A stretch of DNA of 64,000 nucleotides from assembly GCA_014607495.2 (NCBI GenBank), contig CP053148.1:10850001-10914000 (forward strand), given 5' to 3'. Positions 44,969 to 57,298 of the stretch are shown here, in pieces. Position 1 is the stretch's first letter; every line of letters starts with the position of its first letter. A program made the translations under genes and the position numbers. Below the pieces are notes generated by a model. That model did not search any database, was not told where the DNA came from, and saw nothing but the letters and a program-made list of their open reading frames with translations. This stretch comes from Carposina sasakii. Its lineage: Eukaryota; Arthropoda; Insecta; Lepidoptera; Carposinidae.

Positions 44969-47623
44969 TAGGGGAAAGTGGGGTATGACGGGGAAGCGAG
45001 GTAAGATGGGGACCATAATAAAATAGATGATAGAATGTCGTCAGAAAATTTGTTATAACGCCATCTAACGGCATTTAGCAAGAGTTTTTAGTGTCACAAA
45101 CAGTTTGGTCGATAGTGTGCACGATATAATTTCGTAAGTATTTTTTTTAATTTTGAGTAGTTTTATGTAATTTTTGATGTTTACTAAGTGCGTGAATGTT
45201 CATAATGTATGGTACACAAGATGTGTGTTATATTTTTTTATTGATAGTTGCCTATTTTACTACTCTAAACTCATAAAATCGTTCCGGTTTTGTTATTTTT
45301 ATAACCTCAAAATATTTTACGCATCTTGCGAGACTACTTTGGGAAAGATGGGGTACCTACCTGAGGGCAAGACGGGGTGGTACCCCATCTTACCCGCTCA
45401 TGGGTCATTTCTTTTATTTCGATTTAGTTAAATATGATCGTCACTTTTTCATTTTTTCTTTTCATTCTTTCAAATTTCATTTTTTTTATAGATTATGGTC
45501 CGAAATTACCAAAGAAAAACTAACAGAGGAGGGTGGAGTGAAAATCAAATGAAGTTAGCTATTCAAGAGGTTTTAGAGGGAAAAAAGGGTTGTAAATTAG
45601 CTAGTAAGACTTATAATGTACCACAAACGACTCTCGAGCGCAAAGTTAATCAAGCAAGAAAAAATAAGAATAGTATACAAAATGTCAAAGTTCCCTTGGG
45701 TTCAATTTCCACTGTTTTTTCCGCAGAAGAAGAACAAGAACTTGTAACTTATTTAAAGGAAATGGAAGGAAGGTTATTTGGTTTGTCAACTTCTGAATTG
45801 CAGAAATTAGCCTATGAATTAGCAGTTCGTAACAACAAACAGCATAAATTCGATCATTTCAAGGAAAAAGCTGGCAAGGACTGGCTGCGTGGATTTCTCA
45901 ACCGCCATCCCGACTTGAGTTTGCGAAAGCCGGAAAATACATCAGCGGCTCGTGCTGCTGGGTTTAATAAAGTGTCTGTTAGTAAATTTTTCGAACTGCT
46001 AGGCAAATCACTTGATGATATACCTTTTACTCCGGACAGGATTTATAACTGTGACGAGACAGGAGTTTCGGTTGTGCCAAAATCGCGATCCAAAGTGATC
46101 GCTGCAACTGGTAAAAAGCAAGTGGGAGCTTTGACGTCGGCCGAACGAGGTACAACTATAACGATTGAAATTTGTTTCAACGCTTCAGGGACATACATTC
46201 CACCTATGTTTATTTATCCCAGAAAACGTATGAAGTCCGAATTGCTCAATGGGGCTCTACCGAACTCATGGGCTGAATGTTCAGATTCTGGGTGGATTAC
46301 TGCAGAAATTTTCTTAAGATGGTTTCAGAAGTTCATTAAACTCACCAACGCTTCTAAAACCAACCCAGTCATGCTTATTTTAGATGGTCATGCCTCTCAC
46401 ACCCAAAATTTGCAGCTAATCGATGAAGCACGTGAACATGGTGTGACAATAATATGCTTCCCACCGCACACCACGCACAAACTTCAACCAGCAGATGTTG
46501 GTTTTATGCGACCGTTGAGTATCTTTTATGATCAGGCCATAACAGCATGGTTAAGGTCAAATCCTGGGAAAGTAGTAACCCAATTTCAAGTAGCTGAACT
46601 TTTCGGGCAAGCATTCATTCGAGCAGCAACAATGCCAACTGCAATAAATGCATTTAAAGCATGTGGGATTTCGCCTTACAATGCACACATTTTTACTGAA
46701 GACGACTTTATTGCTGCAGAGGCCACCGATATCATATTGGACGCTGAAATAGAACCCGTTGCTGATATATCTTGGACACCATCGATAGCAGCAACATCAC
46801 AACCAACACCGACAGTCATACCATCAGTAATATCGTCAGCTCATGATAACCAAACTGCCACCTGCACCGCCTCAAATTCTACAACGAACACAGAAACACC
46901 TCAGCCAACTCCACAAACCTCATCTTTAGTACAGCAAACAATAGTAAATGATGCTCTGGATAATGCAGCATTTCATTTGGTTAGCCCAAAACAGTTAATG
47001 CCTTATCCACGAATAGGAAAAAGGACAAGACAAATTAGAAGAAGAGGAAAAGCGGCCATTATCACTGCTTCACCTTATAAAGCCGAGTTAGAAGAAAGAC
47101 AAAACAGTGAAAAACAGAAACCAAACAAAAAGAAATTGAAAAAAAAACAAATAAAAGAACCAAGAAAGCTGACGAAGAATCTCAGACATCAGATGATGTA
47201 TCTTACCACAGAATGTCTGTACTGTCACGGTCTATATTCCGAGTCTATTGAAGGTTGGATCACATGCCAGACTTGCGGTAAGTGGGCACATTGTGGCTGT
47301 GCAGGAGTGGAAGATAACGACGATGAAGCCGTCCATATCTGCCCTGATTGTGAAGATAAACACGATTAAATATGTCATACCCCATCTTACCCTAGGGGGT
47401 ACCCTGTCTTGCCCTATAGGTGGGGCAAGACGGTTTATTTTGTTATTTTTTTTAAGTTGATATTTCTATGAGAAGACTTTTATATTTTTGTTTTGACTGA
47501 TTATAATTAAAGAAAGAAAGACTGATAGTTTACATAATAAAAGTTCCTGATTTGTGCAATAAAAAAATAGAGGTTTTATTGATGAATTACCTTAAAGTCC
47601 CCGTCTTACCCCACCTTCCCCTA
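44969..47623 (+). mobile_element. Complete pogo-type DNA transposon
   Basis: The element 44971-47621 (2651 bases) is flanked by TA on both sides (44969-44970, 47622-47623), the Tc1/mariner/pogo target. The inverted ends are GGGGAAAGTGGGGTATGACG and, from the right, GGGGAAGGTGGGGTAAGACG, continuing to about 24 bases with two or three mismatches. Variants of TAAGATGGGG recur inside both ends (44999, 45341, 45365, 45382, 47378, 47400, 47421), probably as transposase binding sites. A 5' untranslated intron is likely (donor GTAAGT at 45134, acceptor TTTATAG at 45491). AATAAA signals occur at about 47538 and 47559. The single gene is intact. Confidence 0.92.
45495..47369 (+). CDS. pogo/Tigger-like transposase with C-terminal PHD-like finger, 624 aa
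   Basis: This is a DDE-type transposase that would bind the element's ends and move it to TA sites. Residues about 10-55 form a Pipsqueak/CENP-B-type helix-turn-helix (GGWSENQMKLAIQEVLEGK...NVPQTTL). Residues about 75-155 form the second CENP-B-like DNA-binding helix domain (DWLRGFLNRHPDLSLRKPE). The catalytic core has D187 (YNCDETGVS), D297 (LILDGHASHTQN) and D334 (QPADVGFMRP), 36 residues after the second Asp. Residues 430-490 are Ser/Thr/Pro-rich and 505-560 strongly basic, a likely nuclear signal. The end (574-619) is a C4HC3 finger with C574, C577, C591, C594, H599, C602, C616 and C619, like a PHD finger. The start Met follows an acceptor-like TTTATAG. No stop or frameshift interrupts it, so it may still be active. 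Confidence 0.93.
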   Translation: MVRNYQRKTNRGGWSENQMKLAIQEVLEGKKGCKLASKTYNVPQTTLERKVNQARKNKNSIQNVKVPLGSISTVFSAEEEQELVTYLKEMEGRLFGLSTSELQKLAYELAVRNNKQHKFDHFKEKAGKDWLRGFLNRHPDLSLRKPENTSAARAAGFNKVSVSKFFELLGKSLDDIPFTPDRIYNCDETGVSVVPKSRSKVIAATGKKQVGALTSAERGTTITIEICFNASGTYIPPMFIYPRKRMKSELLNGALPNSWAECSDSGWITAEIFLRWFQKFIKLTNASKTNPVMLILDGHASHTQNLQLIDEAREHGVTIICFPPHTTHKLQPADVGFMRPLSIFYDQAITAWLRSNPGKVVTQFQVAELFGQAFIRAATMPTAINAFKACGISPYNAHIFTEDDFIAAEATDIILDAEIEPVADISWTPSIAATSQPTPTVIPSVISSAHDNQTATCTASNSTTNTETPQPTPQTSSLVQQTIVNDALDNAAFHLVSPKQLMPYPRIGKRTRQIRRRGKAAIITASPYKAELEERQNSEKQKPNKKKLKKKQIKEPRKLTKNLRHQMMYLTTECLYCHGLYSESIEGWITCQTCGKWAHCGCAGVEDNDDEAVHICPDCEDKHD

Positions 47624-50600
47624 CCTAATTGTTAACTCTTTTATTTTTTAAAATCCTCAATATAGAATGGTGCTAAACGATATCGACAAGCTATAAAAAA
47701 CGAAAATAGATACCTACCGCGTATTTGCGTTCTTTCTTTCTAATTATTAGTACGATTCTAAGGAAGTTTACAAGTAGATAATAATAAAATGCTGTCAGGT
47801 TTTAATGTATAAGTATTTCTTACTTGGCTATGGCCTGTTACAAACCATTATTACTTACATACATTACACGTTCACAAGAGTTAGAGAGTGCGATATTATG
47901 CAAGCTTTTTACGACTCAAGGGTTACCTAATATTTACAATTCCTATGCTAGTCAGCGGGTTCTAATAATATGTTTTGGCTAGACATAAATTTTTAGATAA
48001 CAAGTTTCATTGTTCATATTATAGGTGCACAAATAAAGTTTTGTTGAAAATGGAGATGCAACTTATACAATGCCCAAGGTTGAAACGATACCTACGAGTA
48101 CGAGTAGAAAACACAATTACGAGTAGGTAAGATATCTTATGGAAAGGAATACTGTCAATTTACTACGTCTCATAAAAAAGTGTCATCTAACAAAGATTTT
48201 TATACGAAAAAAGTACAAGTTAAAACAATCGATATTTCTGACTCAATTCATTCATAAAATATATATTAATATAAATGAGCTTCTCAATTGAGCATTATTG
48301 GGTAGAGTAGTACCTAATGTTTTATAAGTGAGTATCGACGTGGGGACTGCGCAAAAAAGATGGTATATTCACTCACATGCCATTAAAAGTTGAGCTTTGA
48401 TCTCAAGTTATAAGTACTTTGAAACTAACTTCGTTAGTAACAAGAAAAATATTACCTTCTGTAAAAAAATTACAGATTACCTAACACTTATTAGCTTGTT
48501 ATAGTTGATCAATGCGATATTTTTAAAGAATTATATATTAAGTTGTTAAGAATGGCAAGTAGATACAAAAAAAATGTAAGTAAGTATTCCTATATGTAAA
48601 AGAGTACATACTTTAAATCGAGGGTAGGACGAGAGCATGTTGCAGGTAAGGAGGACATGGAAGGAAAGTAACAAGTGTCCGGCTGTATATGCTATCAAAT
48701 AATAGGTCTGAATTCTAGTGGTGCTAGAGTAACAAGATGGTATTAACTTAGCAGCCATTGGCAAGTGAAGATTATTTTTTGGCAGACTGTACTGACCTTC
48801 TTGCGGCAGCGTTACTCTTTAACTTTTTGACACACTTGCAAACAGCTTAGGTTCTCGTTACCCGCCATTAAGTTGAACCTTTAATAATAAGCGATAGTCA
48901 TAGCCTAACCTAGTTTTATGTCAGTTAGACACTTAAGATGTGCAAACTATTAATAACTTGAGCGAAATTAGTTTAAGTTTAGTCTATCGATGGCACAAGA
49001 GCTAGACACCGATACGGCCGGGAAAGCTGGAAGTGCAAACTTGTATGACACCGTTTCTCCGCTCTTACTTCCTATGAAAATGCATAATTAGTTCGATCCA
49101 TTCATTTTAGGTTTATTGGAGACTTTGTAGCTTGATATGGTTAGTTATCGGATATTAATATTTAAAATAAATTATCTTGTGAATACATTTTCATTTACAA
49201 CCGAAGAAGAATTACACCTAGTCGGTAACCCGAGAGAGAATTAATCTACAAACCTTACACAGTTTATTTTATTGTTAATAGGTAGTTAACAATCGTACCT
49301 AAAATTTTAATTATCGATTTGGTCTTAGCGCAGCGAAGACTCATATTATTAATCTAGGGATATGGTAATCAAACTTTAATGTGTTATGGAAGAAATAATT
49401 TTTTTATTTGCTATTATTTGAAATGAAATTGAATAAAAATATTTTATTGTGTACTTTTAGTATGAAAATGTATAAAATGAATGCGGAGCTATTTTCATTG
49501 TTATATATACCTATATAGTCATCTGAGTTTTAACGGACTTTTCACGGCCAAGCATCACAAGAGATAGAGATGATTTTTAGTTTAAATTTTAGTTTCCAAT
49601 AATAAATCGCGGATTAATTTATTATTGCTATTAATAAAATTTGTCAAAAGATATACCTACTTAATGAACGCGGCCCTTTATTTTTTATCAGCCCAAAATT
49701 CTGACTGTTAGTAGTAATATATTTGCATTGCCTGGAAAATGAAGCTTGGCTGAAATAGGCTAGTAATGTAAGACCTTAGATACTGGACTCTAGTTAGTAA
49801 ATAAATATTTGACTCGATTTTCATGATGCCACAACAATACTTATGATGGAAAATTCAATCATAAGTTTGGATTAGTATAGTAAACTCACACAACAGTCGT
49901 TTGAGCGTCGTAATGATTTAGGTACAGAACTATAAACTAGAAAATGTGGAATAATGTCAGTTCCAGTGAACTTCTGACACGTGTAGTGTTAATCAAGAGC
50001 CTGCTATAATAACAACGTCAACGCAACAACTTGTATTCAATTGAAACGATTATAGACATAATAATTATCGGCTTAGTGTAAGACTGGCTTCAAGCCATGG
50101 GAGTTTAGACAATGTTACAATTATGAGCGACAGCACATTTCCACCAATAGCGAAATTGGACTTCATCACTTCATTTAATGAACTCGCCAAATGACATCTT
50201 CCTATTGGAGGAACATATACTTCAAAAACCTCACTCGTGAAGTTACAATGAAACGCATATAAATGTCATTGTACTGAATTTGATGAAGACAATTCATAAT
50301 GGCGGGATTAAAAAAGGAAGTGCGTCGAGCCTAAATGAACTGTGCAGTAAAGTGCGAATTGTGTATTTCCTTGAAAAGGTGACGTGTAGTCCACTATATC
50401 TGTGTATTCTACACACACATAGTAATAGTGTACAAACAAAGGTCGGTTAACAGGTTTAGACCAAAACAGATAATGCTCATTTTGCTAATCTGCACAATCT
50501 AAGTATTATCTCTAAGTCAATACAAGCCTCCTAGGAGCATATTGCACTAGACTACTTACTACCTATCATAACACATACACAGAGTACATTGCTGCTATTT

Positions 50601-50751
50601 TAAGAGTCGTCTAGGAATTTTGGGGTCGTTCTCTCAGGTGATCAATTAGCGATTAGTTACAAATTTTTTTGGTAGAGGAAAGGGCTACATATAATGTATT
50701 TCACCGCAAATATACCAAGCAGAAAAACAGAGTTTTTCATGAAACTCAAAC
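47624..50751. other. AT-rich non-coding intron sequence
   Basis: No gene or clear element in 3.1 kb; short frames such as 48546-48764 (minus) lack motifs. Confidence 0.4.
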
Positions 50752-50971
50752 AGAACTCGGATTCGGTGGGAAAAGCTGGAAGGGAGTGGGTGTAATTTTC
50801 TTGTGAAAATCTAAATTTATTTGTAAATGGCTTGCATGTGGCTTGCATCATCAATATCATCCCTCATAAATTTAGAAATCATTTACTAAAGACAATGGCT
50901 GTATGGGCTTAGTTCCCCTTGCCTTTCCCGAAGGATAAACCTAAGCAAAAAAAAATAATCAAAGAGAACTC
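50752..50971 (+). mobile_element. SINE-like retroposon family C, internally deleted copy
   Basis: The 5' end GGATTCGGTGGGAAAAGCTG starts at 50759 and the A-rich tail ends near 50964. AGAACTC on both sides (50752-50758, 50965-50971) is the target duplication. About 200 internal bases are missing compared with copies 1 and 2. Confidence 0.8.
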
Positions 50972-53249
50972 CACTTAAAATCATTGAGAGCTAGTAGTAC
51001 GTTAAACTTCAATGCTTAAAATCAATAGAATTATGTATAACGCCTAGGTTACAGGTTTACACAATGTTACATTGTTTCGCGTTAATGTTCGTCGCTGTAA
51101 CATTCACACCAATAGCGGTGAGACTTCATCACGTGATTTGGCGAACGCGCGAAAATGGAAATATTTTGACGACGATTCGATTGAAAAATAATGTTACTAT
51201 GACTAAACCCTCTAACCTGTGATGTACTAAATTACTCTAGTCACAGACACTTGACGACGATTACGAGAATGTACCGGTTATTTAATTGTTTTGATCTTCG
51301 GTCATTTTCATTTTGGACAAAAACAATTTTTGGTAGGATTAGGGTAATTCAATTCAATGCACTTGACCTTAGGTCACTTGAGAATGAATAATGCTAGTCG
51401 GGTCATAAATAAAAAACCCTATATAATATCCGCTATTGCAGCTAACGTCAATGGGAAACGATGTTACATTGTCTAAAAACCTATATATTTATAAAAAAAA
51501 GGTTTATTAATGTTTTTTACTAGAAGACCCTAATGGATTGATGTCGCAATAATAGTTAGGTAGCAATCTATAAAAAATTAATTTATACCTACTCATTTAC
51601 TGCGCAGATAACATGATTTGATTGAAACTAAAATTGGAAACAAAATTAAAGATAAAAAAATTGTGATCAGAGGTTTAATAAGGTTTAATAAGGATTTTCA
51701 TCTTAAAACATCGTATCCTAACGGTAGTAAAAAGTTTCTATGATTGTTAGCTATAGGCTGTTAATTAACCGCTGGTTTCTCGAACGCTAATTACTGGTAT
51801 TTTAATGGATTGTTAACGTGAATTTGCGTTGACACTTGACAAGTCTTCGAAAAACCAGCGATATTGGTACTCAGCAGAATTTATTGTGTGCGTTCCCATT
51901 GAGGGTCCACATTGGAGTTCAGAGCTTTTGAATGCATCAAACTTTAGTAAAAGTTCTCAAACAATTGTAAATTCAACCATTAATTTGTAAAAGTTGGCAC
52001 CTAAAAGTTACATTCGGTTAAATGTGGACCCTCAGTCGTGACTGCCAGGTAACCATATCTTGCAATGTAGTTAAAATTTTGAACTCCTGTAAATTACTAC
52101 TCTTAGTAAAAGATTTGTAAAACTAATTCTATACTATATCACCCCTTTTTGTCCACTCAATAATAATATATTGCAGTTAGAAATTTGTTGCTATAATATA
52201 GAATTGAGTCCACTGACTTGTAAAAGCGATGAAAATTTTGTGAAAAATATTTTATAACTCAGTTTTTAACAATTTTCTTATAATTAGTTCTAAAATATTA
52301 TGCCTAAAACATTTCATTAAAGCTTATCTATTGAGACAGTTTTCTGATTCAATAATTTTGTGGCGAATATTTCAATAAGCAATTCAGAAATTTCAATTAT
52401 TAATTTTAATAATTAATAATTTAAAATAATTAATTTTTGTAAAAGTAGCTACCTACAATCATACAATCGAATGGGGTAGATTATATAAAATTATAATATA
52501 ATTTTATATTATATTTATATATTTATATATTATATATTTTTATAAATTTATTATATTTATTATAATTTTATTTATTTATTTCTTTTATTATAAAGAAACG
52601 ATGAATTTAGGGCGGGTTTTTTCAATTCTATTTGATGGATAAATTTTCTGCTGGCTTAATCAAGTTTAAGACAAGAGAAAGACAACATTCAGTTACTATC
52701 TGTCTATTGCCCTTAGTTGAAGTGAACATACATACATATATATTTGGATGGTAGCCCGTTATGCATAATATAAAGTATAAATAATACCTACCTACTCGTA
52801 CTAAATCCATATCCAAAATTGCCATCCATGCGTAAAATGCAAATCCATTGAAATTAAATTACTTTTATTACTTTAAAATACAGTGATATAAACTGAAAAT
52901 GCTCTTAGGTTTACGCGGCCACAATAAAATTATTGTTGACTATTATCATTCTCATAAATAAATAATTTCACAGTATAAAAATTCTTTGAATAAATATTTT
53001 TATCACATTCCTTAAAACAATGATATTTATTATCACATAAGTATTATTATTGCATCCTGTCATAAAAATCAGCAAGATAATGATCACCATCAATATTATC
53101 ATTTCATCTACTTACGGTAATCGTACTCGTATAGGCACCTAAACCTAAAGGAAGCTCTTCATTTCCGATAAAGACTTTACTAGCATATGTACCTAGTGGT
53201 CTAAATTTATATCGGTTTACTACTACCTTGCTTTTACTTGAGGTTTTAC
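50972..53249. other. AT-rich non-coding intron sequence
   Basis: The stretch 52380-52600 is nearly pure A/T with many small palindromes. No gene recognised. Confidence 0.4.
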
Positions 53250-53682
53250 TACTACCTTAGATTTTATTTGTTTAGTTTATCCAGAAGGAAAGCAAGGGGA
53301 ACTAAGCCCATACAGCCATTGTCTTTAGTAAATTATTTAGTAAATGATTTCTGAATTTATGATGGATGATATTGATGATGATGAATGGAAACGTCGGGAA
53401 CTACCTCAAGAATGGATGTAAAATTAGTAAAGATCAAAAACAACTTAGGTACATGAGCCCATGAAGAGATCGCATTCCGATTAAAGTTTTACTTAGCTTA
53501 CCCGCATATAAAACCATGCACACGCACTAGATTCACATCATAAGTAAATAAAATATAACTTATCTACCAGAAGACATCACTTTACGAAGACATGCAAGCC
53601 ATTTACAAATAAATGTTGATTTTCACAAGAAAATTACACCTGCTCCCTTCCAGCTTTTCCCGCCGAATCCTACTACCTTAGA
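53250..53682 (-). mobile_element. SINE-like retroposon family C, copy 4
   Basis: The element 53262-53670 is in minus orientation. A perfect 12-base duplication TACTACCTTAGA lies at 53250-53261 and 53671-53682. The constant end reads cccgccgaatcc on the plus strand. Confidence 0.9.
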
Positions 53683-53691
53683 CTTAGTTTT

Positions 53692-54027
53692 GCGGCATAG
53701 ACATATTTTTTTGTTTAGTTTATCCCGAAGGAAAGGCAAGGGGAACTAAGCCTATACAGCCATTGTCTTTTGTAAATGATTTGCAGAAACAACTTACATG
53801 AGCCCATGAAGAGATCGTATTCCGACGCAAATTTTACTCTGCTTACCTGCATATAAAACCATGCACACGCACAAGATTCACAGAACAGGTAAACAAAATA
53901 TAACTTATCTACCTGAAAACATCACTTTACGGACACATGTAAGCCATTTACAAATAAATTTTGACTTTCACAAGAAAACCACACCCGCACCCTTCCAGTT
54001 TTTCCCGCCGAATCCGCGCCATAGACA
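53692..54027 (-). mobile_element. SINE-like retroposon family C, copy 5
   Basis: The element 53704-54015 is in minus orientation with an internal deletion of about 90 bases. The target duplication GCGGCATAGACA / GCGCCATAGACA has one mismatch. It lies only about 10 bases from copy 4's right duplication, an unusually close second insertion in the same orientation. Confidence 0.88.
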
Positions 54028-56053
54028 ACGCTACCAAATAAGATAAATTTGACAAAGATTTACTAGTCCAATCTATCCAGATGATCGTTAACAAGTTCAA
54101 TAAACGTTAACCGTTAAAAACACTATACAATTAGTCCTATCTATAACAGTAAGTAAGTAGCAGCTCGCTTAATATAATGGTCTCGATAGGGCGGTACTCT
54201 CGGAGCACGATTATCATGCACCGCTATACTTACCTTGGCTACGAGGAAACTGGCGGCTAAATGAGGAAGCTCCTTATTACTGATATTTGCACATCTCTCC
54301 CACTCTAGGGCAAGTAAATGGATTACTGGATTGAGGTCCAGGTGCCTTGACGGAAGTCATATTTAACTTTGTTATAGAAATCAGAGTGCTAAAGTGCTTA
54401 GATTGGACCGGGACGGGGGATTAATGCAATTTTTTTCTTAATAAAGCCATTTGAGTTCGCGTTTCTTTATAACTTTTTGGATTTATTAGAAGCGTTTATA
54501 CCTACCTCAACGTTATTTTTGCTTATCCTTGGCCATGCAGACGTAAAATATATTAAAGATGTTAATAAAATTGCATTATCATTTCGTAATTTTGTTATGT
54601 AATTACCTATTACTCGTATGAAGTTGACAAAACATCTGACATAGTATATTGATTCTACCATTTATATGCACATATTGTTCACGAGTAGGTATTGCGTTAT
54701 TGTGCACGTCGATAATAGGTACCTTTTAAAATAATAAGCTAGTTTAAACTCTACATTTCTGAAGTTTAAACGACTATGTTTTTAGCCATAAGATAGAAAA
54801 GATGGATGAACAAATGTTTCTATTAAAAAATAATAAACCCGCCTGTATCCTGCAAGCGATCAAGGATAAACGTAAATACAATCATAAAATGTCTCCTACT
54901 TAATTGGGTACTTATGGTTTTCCTATCAAATACAAAGAAATCATGAGTCGCCTCATGAGTTTCCATGACAAAACCTGTTCTGTTGGAATCCTGTGACGGG
55001 GGCGACGTCAAAAAATAACCGGACGTGTACTAGAACATCAGGATTCATAAACAGTTTTAAACGTAGGAGCTTACGAGATGAAAGCTTATTTGACCTCAAT
55101 TTAAAAACGGTAAAGTATGGGTATATTATCTTATTCATAATTATTACTATAAAAATCGTATTAATTTTACTGTCAAAGGTCTCCTTTTCGCGAAGTTTTA
55201 TGTTTTTTTACTTATAAAATGATTAGGTGTGTATGAATATAATTTGTAACAGAAAAATGACTGGTTTTTTAGATTTAATCCATAACATTTTTGATTGATT
55301 TAGAGCACATGATAATGCTAAACCCATGCTGAATATTGCTAAAGTATTTTTATGGGGTAATTAAATGCAGTTTATTCATTAGAGTCTCATATAATTTAAT
55401 TTATGCACAAGTTTTTGCACCATTGTTTATCTATGCAAATGCTTGTCTATCTATGAAAATTCCGATATGATCTAACTTAAGAAATAGGTTTGAGTTTGTC
55501 CAATTAGTTTACTAGATATCATACTGACATTATAAATAATCAATTAAAATCTCATTAATGCTAGTGTTTACAATTTATCGTAGTTTAAATCTGTGGTATC
55601 TACTGTTTCAATAAATTTGAATATTTGTTGGTACATTACTTACTTATTTGTTAACCTATACTTTGGGGAAGTCCTTTGTAATCTGTATAACATGTAAATA
55701 TATCTGTATATTTACGTCCTTAAAGGCATTTTAATTCATTGGTTTTCCTGCTTATCAGTTCAAACGTTTAAATCAGAAGGTTTATAGATAGAAATTTGTA
55801 TTTTTTTTTATAAATAACTATAAAGTCTTTTCATTTTTCTCAACCTAACCGCCTAAATATCCTAAACTCAATACCTCGTACATTGTCGGTTTAGTTATTT
55901 TATATAGGTTCGTAAAACATTGTTCAGTAGCTAAATAAAAATAATTACGTTACCTACTTAAGACAGCAACGATTAATAAATTGATTTGACATGAATGCTA
56001 TAATAAGGTTGTAAGTCCTCTAATATACCGCATCCAAAACGTAACATACCTAA
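54028..56053. other. AT-rich non-coding intron sequence
   Basis: Nothing recognised. Confidence 0.4.
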
Positions 56054-56307
56054 CGTCTTCAGACTATTGCTGTCCATTGCTGGACGTAAGCCTCCCCCAG
56101 GACATGCCACAAGGCTACTTTTGGGGGGGTTTATGCTCATAGTTACCACGCTGGGCAGGCGGGTTGGTGACCGCAGTCTGATTTTCGGACTATGTTATCA
56201 GCACGGAAGGCGCTGCTGCCCACCTCCCGAAAACCCTTAATCGCCTCGTACCCACGGGCAGGCATGGGGTGGTACAAACTCTACTCTGCCGGCACCACGC
56301 GGCTGAC
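56054..56307 (-). repeat. LINE-tail repeat family D, copy 2
   Basis: It shares ccacgctgggcaggcgggtt, gattttcggactatgtt and ctctactctgccggcac with 24950-25197, in the same orientation. On the minus strand its end corresponds to the LINE coding tail 'EAYVQQW'. Confidence 0.72.
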
Positions 56308-56763
56308 GCCGCTATACGTATTCCACCAGCTATAGACAACAATTAGTTAGTTCCGACCATGACCAGTCATCTGCGACTGCAGCTATTGTTTCCTTATATT
56401 ATAATTAGTGGATATTGCAAAGCGACCGAAAAACACAGTTAACTCAAGGACCATGCTGACTTCCGGTTGAAAAGACAACAGCTGTCGACTTCTCGTTCTG
56501 TACCAGAAAATATATACTTTGACCTAAAGATACTATTGCATTCGAGTTTTACAATGCGTACGACCATCGCTAGCTGAAAAACTTGTAATCTCTCCTCTAC
56601 TTGTCTTTACTTAGGTATCATTTCGAATTATATTAGGTAGGTAGAGTCTAAAATTCGTGTCAATATCAAATAATTTTGTGAATTTTATAATTACATATTG
56701 CGAACTATATGCTTTTGTCCTCTAATATCACTAGTTCGGCTGTAAATCTGGTTGACCGAATTA
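56308..56763. other. Non-coding spacer
   Basis: Nothing recognised. Confidence 0.4.
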
Positions 56764-57142
56764 TACAGGATGATTTATGGTAGTCAACGGTCCCGAATAC
56801 TACGGAATATCCTCATCATCACGATCATTTTTCTCCATGGAAGTATACCTGGGAAGTGTCTGGTTCCCAAGATATTAGGGCCCAAAGTGAAGTAAATAGA
56901 CTGCATTTTTTCGCATAAATACACATAGACGCGTGTAACAATATTTTTCACGAAAAATAATTAAAATCTATAACAAAATTAACACAAATACTGGACACTA
57001 TAAATTTCGCCCGAACAAGTAATAAAAAAAAATAAAAAAAATTATATCGTTTCCCAACAATTTTTTTGGCATAAACTTTACTTACTTATTTGATTATAGA
57101 GTACGTACCCTTCGTTAAAGGTGGCAACGAAAAAATACCTTA
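56764..57142 (+). mobile_element. MITE family A, copy 4
   Basis: TA-CAGGATGATTTATGGTAG starts it; the right end has decayed to taccttata. Internal landmarks are intact. It ends only about 155 bases before the predicted exon 2. Confidence 0.85.
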
Positions 57143-57298
57143 TATATTAGGGCAACTTTTGAGTTTTTTATTACATGATGGATCCAAATTTGATGATATT
57201 TAAAATGTATTATTACAAGCTTTTTTATCTTATTCGTTCTGTATTTGTTATAAGATTATTTGTGACGTACCTACCTAATGTTATTTTTATTGTTTCAG

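Larger units (their letters stand above)
40514..57298 (+). other. Putative first intron (16.8 kb)
   Basis: Between GTATGT at 40514 and a strong acceptor (ttatttttattgtttcag) at 57298 no other exon is obvious. The interval holds a complete pogo transposon, several MITEs and retroposons. The large size and repeat load are ordinary for insect first introns, but an undetected exon in between cannot be excluded. Confidence 0.4.

Noticed and set aside
47248..47460. 70-codon frame overlapping the end of the transposase
   Set aside because: Out-of-frame shadow of the PHD-like region.
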